Part shown: one piece after another, positions 44,173 to 52,163 of the stretch
Position numbering within the stretch: the first letter of the stretch is position 1
Layout of the letters: each line of letters starts with the position of its first letter
Source: Sphingopyxis sp. TUF1
Lineage (GTDB): Bacteria; Pseudomonadota; Alphaproteobacteria; Sphingomonadales; Sphingomonadaceae
Assembly (NCBI RefSeq): GCF_036687315.1
Contig: NZ_CP144683.1
Span: forward strand, 2,178,001 to 2,242,000
Direction of reading: 5' to 3'
Length of the DNA stretch: 64,000 nt
Notes under the pieces: generated by a model
Databases searched by the model: none
Told to the model about the DNA's origin: nothing
Seen by the model: only the letters and a program-made list of their open reading frames with translations
Position numbers and translations under genes: made by a program

Positions 44173-45382
44173 TTATCGCTATGTGGCGATCGATCCCGCA
44201 GGCCGCGAGCGCAAGGGGCGGCTGACCGCCGCGAACGACGATGCCGCGCGCGCCGACCTGATCCGCCGCAAGTTCCATATCGTCGCGGTCGAAGAAGCGG
44301 GAGCGAAAGTCGCGTCAGGGCGTTCGCTGCTTGCGTTTCGAAAGGACCGGCTCGGCCGCAAGGAACTGGCGCTGTTCACGCGCCAGCTCGCGACGCTGGC
44401 CGAAGTCGCGCCGCTCGAAGAGGCGCTGCGCACGCTGACGCGCCAGAGCGAAGCCGAAAGCGCGCGCGCGGTGATCGGCGACGTCCACGCCGGGCTGCTC
44501 GAAGGACGGCGCCTTGCCGATGCGATGGCGCGCCAGCCGGGAAGCTTTCCGCCGCTCTATCGCGCGATGGTCGCGGCGGGCGAAACGACGGGCAGCCTGA
44601 CGGTGATCCTCGCGCGGCTTGCCGACCTGCTGGAGCGCCAGGCTGAGGTGCGCGGCAAGCTGATCGCCGCGCTCGCTTACCCGATCGTGCTCGCGATCGT
44701 CGCGATCGGCGTCGTCGCGGCGCTGATGATCTTCGTCGTCCCGCGCGTCGTCGAACAATTTACCGACACCGGCCAGCAGTTGCCCTTTCTGACGCGCGCG
44801 GTGATTGGCGTGTCGAGCTTTGCCGCGAACTGGTGGTGGCTGATCGCGCTGCTGATGGTTGCCGCGGCGTTCGGCTGGGTGGCGGCGATGCGGCGACCGG
44901 CGTTCAAGGCGCGTGTCGATGCGCGGCTTTTGCGCCTGCCGCTGCTCGGCCGCCTGCTCCGCGATCTTTACGCCGCGCGGTTCGCGCGCACGCTGGCGAC
45001 GATGGTGTCGAGCCGCCTGCCGCTGGTCGAAGGGCTGCGGCTGACCTTGCCGACGATCCGCAACGCCGCGCTGGCGAGCGCGACCGCGGGACTTGTCGAT
45101 CAGGTGCGCGCGGGCGGCAGCCTGTCGGCGGCGCTGCGCGATGCCGGGGTGTTTCCGCCGCTCCTCGTCTACATGACCGCGAGCGGTGAAAGCGCCGGGC
45201 GGCTCGAGGTGATGCTCGAACGCGCCGCCGATTATCTGGAGCGCGAGTTCGACCGTTTCACCGCCGCGTCGATGGCGCTTCTCGAACCTGTCATAATTGT
45301 CGTTATGGGGTCGTGCGTGGCCCTCATCATCCTCGCCATTCTGCTGCCGATCCTTCAGTTGCAGAATCTAGCCGGACTGTAA
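44165..45382 (+). CDS. gspF: Type II secretion platform protein GspF
   Basis: 405 residues from the ATG at 44165 (PDYRYVAIDPAGRERKG). Two T2SSF domains (LALFTRQLATLAEVAPLEEAL; FARTLATMVSSRLPLVEGL) with three membrane segments. An upstream ATG at 44159 exists; GAGG spacing favours 44165. It overlaps the end of gspE. Confidence 0.95.
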   Translation: MPDYRYVAIDPAGRERKGRLTAANDDAARADLIRRKFHIVAVEEAGAKVASGRSLLAFRKDRLGRKELALFTRQLATLAEVAPLEEALRTLTRQSEAESARAVIGDVHAGLLEGRRLADAMARQPGSFPPLYRAMVAAGETTGSLTVILARLADLLERQAEVRGKLIAALAYPIVLAIVAIGVVAALMIFVVPRVVEQFTDTGQQLPFLTRAVIGVSSFAANWWWLIALLMVAAAFGWVAAMRRPAFKARVDARLLRLPLLGRLLRDLYAARFARTLATMVSSRLPLVEGLRLTLPTIRNAALASATAGLVDQVRAGGSLSAALRDAGVFPPLLVYMTASGESAGRLEVMLERAADYLEREFDRFTAASMALLEPVIIVVMGSCVALIILAILLPILQLQNLAGL

Positions 45383-45385
45383 TAA

Positions 45386-45892
45386 ATGTCGTTGATGCAG
45401 CTATTTCTTCGCCTCATGCTCGACACCTCCGTTTCGGGGCGGGGGCGTTCGCCGCTGTCCCGCCGCCGCAAAAAGGGCGAGCGAGGTTTCACGCTGACCG
45501 AATTGATGGTCGTGATCTTCATCATCGGGCTGCTCGCGACCGTGGTGATGATCAACGTCCTGCCCAGCCAGGACCGCGCGATGGTGACAAAGGCGAAGGC
45601 CGACATCGCGACGCTCGAAACCGCGCTCGAACAATATCGGCTCGACAATCTGACCTATCCGGCCTCGACCGATGGCCTTAATGCGCTCGTCGCCGCGCCG
45701 CCCGCGCTCGCGCAGCCCGAACGCTATCGCCGCGGCGGCTATGTCAAGCGGCTGCCCGAAGATCCGTGGGGCCACCCCTATAATTATCAGGCGCCCGGGC
45801 CGAATGGCAAGGCGTTCGACGTCTGGTCGCTCGGCGCCGACGGCGCCCCCGGCGGGACCGACGAAAATGCGGATATTCGCAGCGACGGCTAA
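45386..45892 (+). CDS. gspG: Major pseudopilin GspG
   Basis: 168 residues. The prepilin peptidase site is GERG-FTLTELMVV (cleavage after Gly34, Glu at mature position 5), followed by the hydrophobic helix and the GspG core (YRLDNLTYPASTDGLNAL, YVKRLPEDPWGHPYNY, DVWSLGADG). The leader is unusually long at 34 residues; a later internal start is possible (ATG 45395 or 45416). Confidence 0.96.
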   Translation: MSLMQLFLRLMLDTSVSGRGRSPLSRRRKKGERGFTLTELMVVIFIIGLLATVVMINVLPSQDRAMVTKAKADIATLETALEQYRLDNLTYPASTDGLNALVAAPPALAQPERYRRGGYVKRLPEDPWGHPYNYQAPGPNGKAFDVWSLGADGAPGGTDENADIRSDG

Positions 45893-46355
45893 AGCCCGCG
45901 CGCGCGCGCGTCCCGACGCCAACGGATTTACGCTGGTCGAACTGATGGTCGTGCTCGCGATACTGGCGCTCGCGGCGACCGCGGTGGTGCTGACGATCCC
46001 CGGCGAGGAACGAAGCGTGCGCAGCGAGGCCGACCGGCTCGCCGCGCGCTTGGCCGCCGCGCGCGACGTCGCGGTGATCGAAGGGCGCAGCGTCGCGGTT
46101 CGCTTCGCGCCGTCGGGTTACGGCTTCGAACGCCGCATCGCGGGGGAGTGGCTACCACTGCCCGGCCGCCCCTTCGAACAGCGCAGCTGGCCCGCCGACG
46201 TCGCCTTTTCGGCCGAGGGGGGGCAGGGAGTCGCCCGCATCCTGTTCGACCGCGTCGGCACAAGCCCGACGCCCCAAGCACTCGTGCTGTCAGGCGGCGA
46301 TGCGCGCGAGATCGTGCGGGTGTCGGCGACAGGGGAGATCAGCCGTGGGCGGTGA
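45867..46355 (+). CDS. gspH: Minor pseudopilin GspH
   Basis: 162 residues. Cleavage site DANG-FTLVELMVVLAIL (Glu5 present) after a 20-residue Arg/Ala leader. The remainder has the GspH FimT-like core (AARDVAVIEGRSVAVRF). The start lies inside the end of gspG (26-base overlap). Confidence 0.9.
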   Translation: MRIFAATAKARARARPDANGFTLVELMVVLAILALAATAVVLTIPGEERSVRSEADRLAARLAAARDVAVIEGRSVAVRFAPSGYGFERRIAGEWLPLPGRPFEQRSWPADVAFSAEGGQGVARILFDRVGTSPTPQALVLSGGDAREIVRVSATGEISRGR

Positions 46356-46722
46356 TGCAGCGCCTCCCGGCGAGCGCGGCTTCACCCTGCTCGAAATGCT
46401 CGTCGCCTTGAGCATCATCAGTATTGCCGCGCTGACGCTCGTGCGGCTCGACGCCTATGCGGTGCGCACTGCGGGCGACCTCGATGTGAGCACCGTCGCG
46501 GGCATCGTGGCGCAGAATCGCGCGGTCGAGCTGTGGACCGACCCCGCGCCGCCGACGATCGGCACCAGTGCGATCGGCGTCGCCAACGCCGGACGCAACT
46601 GGCGCGTCGACCAGCGCGTCACGAAAACCGCCGACGCAGGGCTGCTGCGCATCGACCTGCTCGTCCGGCCCGAAAACGGCGGCGGGCAGGCGGCGCTGAC
46701 GATCATTCGGCCCGCGCGATGA
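46345..46722 (+). CDS. gspI: Minor pseudopilin GspI
   Basis: 125 residues from GTG 46345, preceded by GGGGAGA. Cleavage site GERG-FTLLEMLVALSII after a 12-residue leader. It overlaps gspH at the start, and gspJ at the end by ATGA. The minor pseudopilins I, J and K cap the pseudopilus. Confidence 0.9.
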   Translation: MGGDAAPPGERGFTLLEMLVALSIISIAALTLVRLDAYAVRTAGDLDVSTVAGIVAQNRAVELWTDPAPPTIGTSAIGVANAGRNWRVDQRVTKTADAGLLRIDLLVRPENGGGQAALTIIRPAR

Positions 46723-47450
46723 AATTCGGCACCGCACTCACCAACCCGTTTGCCCTGAGCTTGTCGAAGGGCCGTTCTTTCTTGGCGACGTCGAAAAAGA
46801 AGAACGGTGCTTCGACAAGCTCAGCACGAACGGAAGCGGGAGCAGGCGAACGCGGTTTCACCCTCGTCGAGATGCTCGTCGCGCTGTCGCTGTTTGCAGC
46901 AATTGCGGCGATCGGCGTCGGCCTGCTCCGCAGCAGCATCGATACGCAGGAGGCGGTGCAGGAGCGGCTCAAGGGGATGAGCGGGATGAACCGCGTGCGC
47001 GCGGTGATGGCGAACGATCTGGCGCAGGCGGTGCAGCGGCCGACGCGCGGGCCGGCGGGCGAGGCGGTGCCGGCGTTTGTCGGGTCCGCGACCGGCTTTG
47101 CCTTTGTCCACGCGGGCGCGTCGGCGCTCGACGGCTCCCCGCGGCCCGCGGTCGAGCGCGTCGGCTATGCGCTCGTCGGCAGCGAATGGCGGCGTGCGAC
47201 GCAGCCGATGCTCGACGGGGTCGCGCTGGGCGAGGGCGACCGGCTGCTGGCCGAGGTGGCGGCGGCGCGGTTGCGTTATCGCGACGATGCGGGGAGGTGG
47301 AGCGACAGCTGGACATCCGAACCGGGCGACCGCCTGCCGCGCGCGGTCGAGGTGCGCATCAGCCGTACGGAGCGGCCGCCGCTGACGATGCTGTTCCTGA
47401 CCGCACCGACCCTGCTTCCACCACCCGCGTTGGCGGAGGAGGCGCCATGA
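46719..47450 (+). CDS. gspJ: Minor pseudopilin GspJ with repeat-derived long leader
   Basis: 243 residues. Cleavage site GERG-FTLVEMLVALSLF. The leader is 46 residues rather than the usual 6-15, because a dispersed palindromic repeat (46747-46833) is read in frame as residues about 10-38 (PFALSLSKGRSF and ASTSSARTE). The mature part is normal. The ATG overlaps the gspI stop, so translational coupling supports this start. Confidence 0.9.
   Translation: MKFGTALTNPFALSLSKGRSFLATSKKKNGASTSSARTEAGAGERGFTLVEMLVALSLFAAIAAIGVGLLRSSIDTQEAVQERLKGMSGMNRVRAVMANDLAQAVQRPTRGPAGEAVPAFVGSATGFAFVHAGASALDGSPRPAVERVGYALVGSEWRRATQPMLDGVALGEGDRLLAEVAAARLRYRDDAGRWSDSWTSEPGDRLPRAVEVRISRTERPPLTMLFLTAPTLLPPPALAEEAP
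46747..46833. repeat. Dispersed palindromic repeat inside gspJ
   Basis: Arms 46747-46779 and 46800-46833 are inverted copies around GAGCTTGTCGAAG / CTTCGACAAGCTC. This common proteobacterial intergenic repeat lies in frame within the gspJ leader and does not break the gene. Confidence 0.85.
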
Positions 47451-48451
47451 AAACCTCGCCGGGCGAACGCGGTGCCGCTTTGCTCAGCGTCTTGCTGCTC
47501 GTCGCCGTGATGGCGGTGATCGCGGCGACCGCGCTCGACCGGCTGACGCTGGCGACGCGGATCGCGGGCAGTGCGGCGACGGTCGATCAGGGACGCGCCT
47601 ACAGCTTTGCCGCCGAACAGATTGCGCTTGGCCGTGTTACCGATCTGGTCGGGCGCGATCGGGCCAAACTGACCTTGGCGGGTGGCTGGCTGGGGCGCGA
47701 TTTCGTGCTGCCACTGCCCGGCGGGGAGGGGCGCGCGCGGCTGACCGATGCGAATAATTGCTTCAACCTCAACAGTCTGGTCGCCGAAACGGTGCCGGGA
47801 CGCTTGACGCAGCGTATGGGCGCGCAGCGGCAATTCGCCGCATTAATGACGCTGATCGGCATCGAGGACGGCGAGGCGCAGGCGATCGCGGGCGCCGCCG
47901 CCGACTGGATCGATAGCGACAGCAACGAAGGGCGCCTCGGCGCCGAGGATAATGTCTATCGGTCGCTGCCGGAGGCGTATCTGCCCGCGAACCGCAAGAT
48001 GGCGCATGTCAGCGAGTTGCGCGCGGTGCGCGGGATCAGCGCGAAACTCTATGCGCGGCTCGAACCCTGGGTCTGCGCGCTGCCCTCGACCGACCCGGTC
48101 AAGCTCAACGTCAACACGCTCGGCACGGGGCAGGCGCCGCTTGTCGCGATGCTGTGGCCAGGTGAAATCGACCTCGCGACCGCGCGGGCGGCGCTAGCCG
48201 CGCGGCCCCCGGGCGGCTATGGCAGCAGCATGCGATTCTGGGAGGCGCCGGCGTTCGACCGCCGCAAGCCGCCGAGCGATGTCGCCGAGCAGGCGGGGGT
48301 GACAAGCCGCTGGCTGACGCTGACGACGAATGTGACGATGGGGGACGGGTTTTTGACGGCAGTTTCGCTCATCGACGCCAATGGCGGCGCGCCGTCGGCC
48401 GGCATGGCCCCGCCCGTCATCGTGCGCCGCGACTGGGGCGAGAGCGACTGA
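47447..48451 (+). CDS. gspK: Minor pseudopilin GspK
   Basis: 334 residues. Short leader with cleavage site GERG-AALLSVLLLV; Glu5 is absent, as is normal for GspK. The large SAM-like domain follows (DANNCFNLNSLV, IAGAAADWIDSDSNEGR, YLPANRKMAHVSELRAV, KLNVNTLG). GGAGGAGG precedes the ATG. It forms the pseudopilus tip. Confidence 0.94.
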   Translation: MKTSPGERGAALLSVLLLVAVMAVIAATALDRLTLATRIAGSAATVDQGRAYSFAAEQIALGRVTDLVGRDRAKLTLAGGWLGRDFVLPLPGGEGRARLTDANNCFNLNSLVAETVPGRLTQRMGAQRQFAALMTLIGIEDGEAQAIAGAAADWIDSDSNEGRLGAEDNVYRSLPEAYLPANRKMAHVSELRAVRGISAKLYARLEPWVCALPSTDPVKLNVNTLGTGQAPLVAMLWPGEIDLATARAALAARPPGGYGSSMRFWEAPAFDRRKPPSDVAEQAGVTSRWLTLTTNVTMGDGFLTAVSLIDANGGAPSAGMAPPVIVRRDWGESD

Positions 48452-48452
48452 C

Positions 48453-49598
48453 GTGACGCGCACCTTGCTGATCTGGCTGCCCCCCGTGGCGACGCTTGCG
48501 AACGACGATGCCGCGCCCGCCGCGTGGCTGCGCGTCGATGACGGTGTGGTCGTCGACAGCGGACAGGATGACGGCTGGGTCGCCGATTGGGAGAAGCGGG
48601 ACGACGATGCCCCCGACGACCGGCTGGTTGCACTGGCACCCGCGGCCGATGTGCCGCTGCGCTGGCATCACTATCCCGACGCTGCGCCCGCACAGGCCGC
48701 GGCCGCAGCGCGGATCGATGCGCTGAAGGACAGTTTGGGCGATGCGGCCGCGCTGCACGTGGTCGCAGGCCAGCCGGCCGAGATCGGGCAAGCGGTGCCC
48801 GTTGCGGTGACGACCCATGCCGCAATGACGGGCTGGACCGGATGGCTGACGGCGCGCGGGCTGACCGCCGCAGCGATCATTCCGGCGGTGGCCGCAGTGC
48901 CGCCCCCCGAACCCGACAGCCTTTGGTCGGCCGAGCTGGGCGGCGAGCGGATCATCCGCTCGGCCGATCGCGCCTGGGCGTCGGACGCCGAGCTCGACCC
49001 GCTGATCGCGGGCAACCACGATGTCGCGCCGCTCGATGCCGATGCGATGCGCGAGGCGTTGTTGCTCACGCTCGCGGCGCCGCCGCTCGACCTGTTGAGC
49101 GGTGCGTGGAAGCCGAAGCGCCGCTGGGCGGTCGATCCGGCGATGCTGCGGCTCGCGAAACGGCTGGCGATCGCGCTGGTCGTGGTGAGCGCTGCGGTGC
49201 CGCTCGTTTACGCCCTGCGTCTGTCGGCCGACACGAGCCGCGCCGACGAGGCGGTGGTCGCAATGGCGAAGAAAGCGGGGATAACCGCGTCCGACGCCAG
49301 CGCGGCGGAAACCGAAATCGACCGCCGGTTGGCCGCGGCGGGGGGCGGGCCGCTTGCCTTTTCGGTGCCTGCATCGGCGCTGTACGACGCGATGCGCGAC
49401 GCGCCGGGGGTATCGCTGAAAACGCTGTCGCACCGCACCGACGGCACGCTGACGACGACGCTCGCGGCGCCGCGCGTCGATGACATCAATCGGGTGCTGC
49501 TGGCACTGCAAGCGCGCGGCTATCGGATCACCGCCCAGCCGATGGCGGGCACCGACGGGCAGCAAATGGCCAATATCACGATCCGGGCGGTGCCATGA
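48453..49598 (+). CDS. gspL: Type II secretion protein GspL
   Basis: 381 residues, GTG start one base after the gspK stop. An N-terminal cytoplasmic actin-like domain, one membrane segment (LAIALVVVSAAVPLVYAL, about 240-257) and a periplasmic ferredoxin-like part ending in GQQMANITIRAVP. It anchors GspE at the inner membrane. Confidence 0.88.
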   Translation: MTRTLLIWLPPVATLANDDAAPAAWLRVDDGVVVDSGQDDGWVADWEKRDDDAPDDRLVALAPAADVPLRWHHYPDAAPAQAAAAARIDALKDSLGDAAALHVVAGQPAEIGQAVPVAVTTHAAMTGWTGWLTARGLTAAAIIPAVAAVPPPEPDSLWSAELGGERIIRSADRAWASDAELDPLIAGNHDVAPLDADAMREALLLTLAAPPLDLLSGAWKPKRRWAVDPAMLRLAKRLAIALVVVSAAVPLVYALRLSADTSRADEAVVAMAKKAGITASDASAAETEIDRRLAAAGGGPLAFSVPASALYDAMRDAPGVSLKTLSHRTDGTLTTTLAAPRVDDINRVLLALQARGYRITAQPMAGTDGQQMANITIRAVP

Positions 49599-50077
49599 CC
49601 GAAAGGCTGAAAAACTGGTGGGCCGGATTGTCCACGCGCGAACGCTGGCTGGTCGGCATCGCCGCGGCGCTGGCGCTCGGCGTGCTCGGCTGGGGGCTGG
49701 GACGGCCGGCGGTGGCCGCTTTCGTCGATCTTGAGAGTCGCCACCGCGCCGCGATCGAGCGCGAGGGACGTGTGACGGCGAAGATCGCGCTGCTCGGCGC
49801 GGGCCTCGCGAAATCGGCCACCGCTGCGGTGGATACGGCGGTGATCGATCAATATCTGGCGCAATCGGCGGGCGAGATCGGCTTGACGCTCGACCGCAAC
49901 GAAGCGCGCGGTGCCAATCAGGCGGCGATTGCGATTGCCACCGCGAAGGCGACGGTGCTGACCGACTGGCTCGCGTCGCTCGAAGCGCAGGGCTTTGTCA
50001 TCGACCAGCTGACGATCACCCCCGCCGCGGACGGCACCGTCGGGATGACGGCGGAACTTCGAAAGAGCGGTCAATGA
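49595..50077 (+). CDS. gspM: Type II secretion protein GspM
   Basis: 160 residues. A short cytoplasmic start (LKNWWAGLSTRERWLV), a membrane helix (GIAAALALGVLGWGL), then a periplasmic ferredoxin-like domain. It overlaps gspL and gspN by ATGA. It stabilises GspL. Confidence 0.9.
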   Translation: MTERLKNWWAGLSTRERWLVGIAAALALGVLGWGLGRPAVAAFVDLESRHRAAIEREGRVTAKIALLGAGLAKSATAAVDTAVIDQYLAQSAGEIGLTLDRNEARGANQAAIAIATAKATVLTDWLASLEAQGFVIDQLTITPAADGTVGMTAELRKSGQ

Positions 50078-50790
50078 GCGCGCGGCGGCGCTGGCTCGTT
50101 GCGGCGGCGCTGCTCGCGCTGGTCCTGCTCGTCGCAACCTTTCCGATGCGGCTTGCGCTCGGCCTCTCGGGGGCGAGCGATGCCGGCGTTTCGGCGCGCG
50201 CGGTGCGCGGATCGGTGTGGTCGGCCGAGCTGATCGACGCGCGGCTCGGCGCGCTGCCGCTCGGCACGGTGCGCGCCAGCCTGTCGCCGCTGGCGCTGCT
50301 CACCGGCGAAACCGAACTCGCGTTCGAACGCAGCGACGACCGGCTCGGCGCGCTCGCGGGGCGGCTGCACGGCAGCAATCCGCGCGGCATGTCCGACGTC
50401 AGCGGGACGAGCGCGATGGCGGGCGGCCTCGGCATGATCCCGATCGACACGATCCGCTTCGAAGGTGCGACGGTGCGGTTCGACGATGCGGGCAAATGTG
50501 TCAGCGCGAGCGGCCGGGTTCAGCTGATGGTCGCCGCGCCGATTGCGGGACTCGACCTGTCGCGCGGCTTGTCCGGCCCGCTCCGCTGTGCAAACGGGCG
50601 CGCCGAGGCGGCGCTCGCCAGCCAGTCGGGGATGGAACGGCTGACGCTTGGCTTCGACGGAAAGGGCGCATGGCGTGCACGGCTGGCGATCAACGTCGAC
50701 CGCGATCCCACGATGGCGGCGGCGCTCGCGGCGCTCGGCTTCCGCGCGGGGCCGGGCGGGTTCGTGCTGGCGACCTCGGGCCGCTTTTGA
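50074..50790 (+). CDS. gspN: Type II secretion protein GspN
   Basis: 238 residues. An N-terminal membrane anchor (RWLVAAALLALVLLVATFP) and a periplasmic domain with GSVWSAELIDARLGALPLG and VSASGRVQ. GspN is present only in some type II systems. Position between gspM and the prepilin peptidase fits. Confidence 0.87.
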   Translation: MSARRRWLVAAALLALVLLVATFPMRLALGLSGASDAGVSARAVRGSVWSAELIDARLGALPLGTVRASLSPLALLTGETELAFERSDDRLGALAGRLHGSNPRGMSDVSGTSAMAGGLGMIPIDTIRFEGATVRFDDAGKCVSASGRVQLMVAAPIAGLDLSRGLSGPLRCANGRAEAALASQSGMERLTLGFDGKGAWRARLAINVDRDPTMAAALAALGFRAGPGGFVLATSGRF

Positions 50791-50791
50791 C

Positions 50792-51559
50792 GTGACGATC
50801 CTCGATGCCTTGCCCTTTGGCGCGGGCATCCTGTTGGCCGGGCTGATCGGGCTGTTGCTGGGAAGCTTTATCGCGACGCTGGTGCTGCGCTGGCCCGCCG
50901 GGCGCTCGCTGCTCGGGCGCTCGCAGTGCGACGATTGCGGACGGGCGCTCGGCGTGCGCGATCTGGTGCCGATCCTTTCCGCGTTGCTGTCGCGCGGGCG
51001 GTGCCGAACCTGCGGCTCGGAGATTGATCGATTTCATGGCCGGATCGAGCTGGCATCAGCGCTGATCGGTGCGGGAGCGCTGGCGCTGCTTCCGGGAACG
51101 GCGGGCTGGCTCTGGGCGCTGTTCGGCTGGCTGCTGCTGCCGCTTGCGCTGCTCGACGCACGGCATTTCTGGCTGCCCGACCGGCTGACCTTGCTGCTGG
51201 CGGTGACGGGGGTGTTGCTGGCGGGGCCGATGCTCGGCACGTCGCTCGTCGATCGCTGGGTCGGGGCGCTGGTTGGCGGCGGCGCGCTGGCGCTCCTCGC
51301 GTGGCTCTATGCCCGTGCGCGCCGACGGGACGGCATGGGCGGCGGCGATCCCAAGCTTGTCGCGGCGACCGGTGCGTGGCTCGGCTGGCAGGTCTTGCCG
51401 CTGATGCTGTTGCTTGCCAGCCTTGGCGGGATCGTCTGGGCGCTTGTCGCCCAAGGAAAAGGGGACCGGCCGCTCGGCGAGCGGCCGGTCCCCTTCGGTC
51501 TGTTCTTGTGCGCCGCGGCCTTTGCCGCGGTGCCGCTGTGGCCGCTTATTGCCCGATGA
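50792..51559 (+). CDS. gspO: Prepilin peptidase GspO
   Basis: 255 residues, GTG start one base after gspN. The N-terminal methylase part has the CDDC and CRTC cysteine pairs. Peptidase Asp residues are in LLDARHFWLPD and the GMGGGDPKL motif. There are about eight membrane segments. It processes the pseudopilins GspG-K. Its last 14 bases overlap the convergent pal gene, and a strong hairpin lies inside the coding region at 51459-51495. Confidence 0.93.
   Translation: MTILDALPFGAGILLAGLIGLLLGSFIATLVLRWPAGRSLLGRSQCDDCGRALGVRDLVPILSALLSRGRCRTCGSEIDRFHGRIELASALIGAGALALLPGTAGWLWALFGWLLLPLALLDARHFWLPDRLTLLLAVTGVLLAGPMLGTSLVDRWVGALVGGGALALLAWLYARARRRDGMGGGDPKLVAATGAWLGWQVLPLMLLLASLGGIVWALVAQGKGDRPLGERPVPFGLFLCAAAFAAVPLWPLIAR
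51459..51495 (-). terminator. Rho-independent terminator of the tol-pal operon, inside gspO
   Basis: A perfect 17-bp stem (arms 51459-51475 and 51479-51495, right arm GAGCGGCCGGTCCCCTT) with a three-base loop. On the minus strand it starts about 50 bases after the pal stop and is followed by TTTTCC. It terminates pal while coding for part of GspO (GKGDRPLGERPVPFG). Confidence 0.8.
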
Positions 51560-52058
51560 CGACGGTCACCGCGCGGCGGTTCTGCGCCCAGGCTTCCTCG
51601 GTCGATCCGACCGCCGCGGGGCGTTCCTTGCCGTAGCTGATGACGTTGATCCGCGACGGATCGATGCCGAGCGAGGCGAGATAGTTTTTCGCGGCATTCG
51701 CGCGGCGCTCGCCGAGTGCGATATTATAGTCGCGCGTGCCGCGTTCGTCGGCGTGACCCTCCAGCGTGACGCGCACGGCCGGGTTGCGCTGCAGCCACTG
51801 CGCCTGGCTTTGCAGCGTCGCCTGATCCTGCGCATCGACATTATATTGGTCAAAATCGAAAAAGATGCGGTCGGCCGCGACGTTCGCGACAAAATCTTCC
51901 TGCGAACCCGGCACGACGCCGGTGCCGGTGTCGGTCCCCGTATCGGTTCCCGTGCCTTCGGGGGCGGGGGGCAGCGTGTCCGGGGCCTTTTTCGCGCAGG
52001 CGCCAACAGCAAGCATGGTGATCGCCGCAATCATTGCGGTGCTTTTGCGTATCGTCAT
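51546..52058 (-). CDS. pal: Peptidoglycan-associated lipoprotein Pal
   Basis: 170 residues. Lipobox LAVGAC (Cys21), a Thr/Gly/Asp-rich linker (GTGTDTGTDTGTG), then the OmpA-like domain (FFDFDQYNVD, EGHADERGTRDYNIALGERRA). It binds peptidoglycan and completes the Tol-Pal system for outer-membrane constriction. GAGGA precedes the ATG. It overlaps gspO by 14 bases. Confidence 0.96.
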   Translation of the reverse strand: MTIRKSTAMIAAITMLAVGACAKKAPDTLPPAPEGTGTDTGTDTGTGVVPGSQEDFVANVAADRIFFDFDQYNVDAQDQATLQSQAQWLQRNPAVRVTLEGHADERGTRDYNIALGERRANAAKNYLASLGIDPSRINVISYGKERPAAVGSTEEAWAQNRRAVTVVIGQ

Positions 52059-52163
52059 GTCTTCTGTCCTCTTGTTATGGTGTGGAAACTGTCTGAAACG
52101 GGCGGTTTCGCGGCGTTGTCACGCATAGGGGAACCCGATTTAGGCCTTTTGGTTCCGTCTTTG

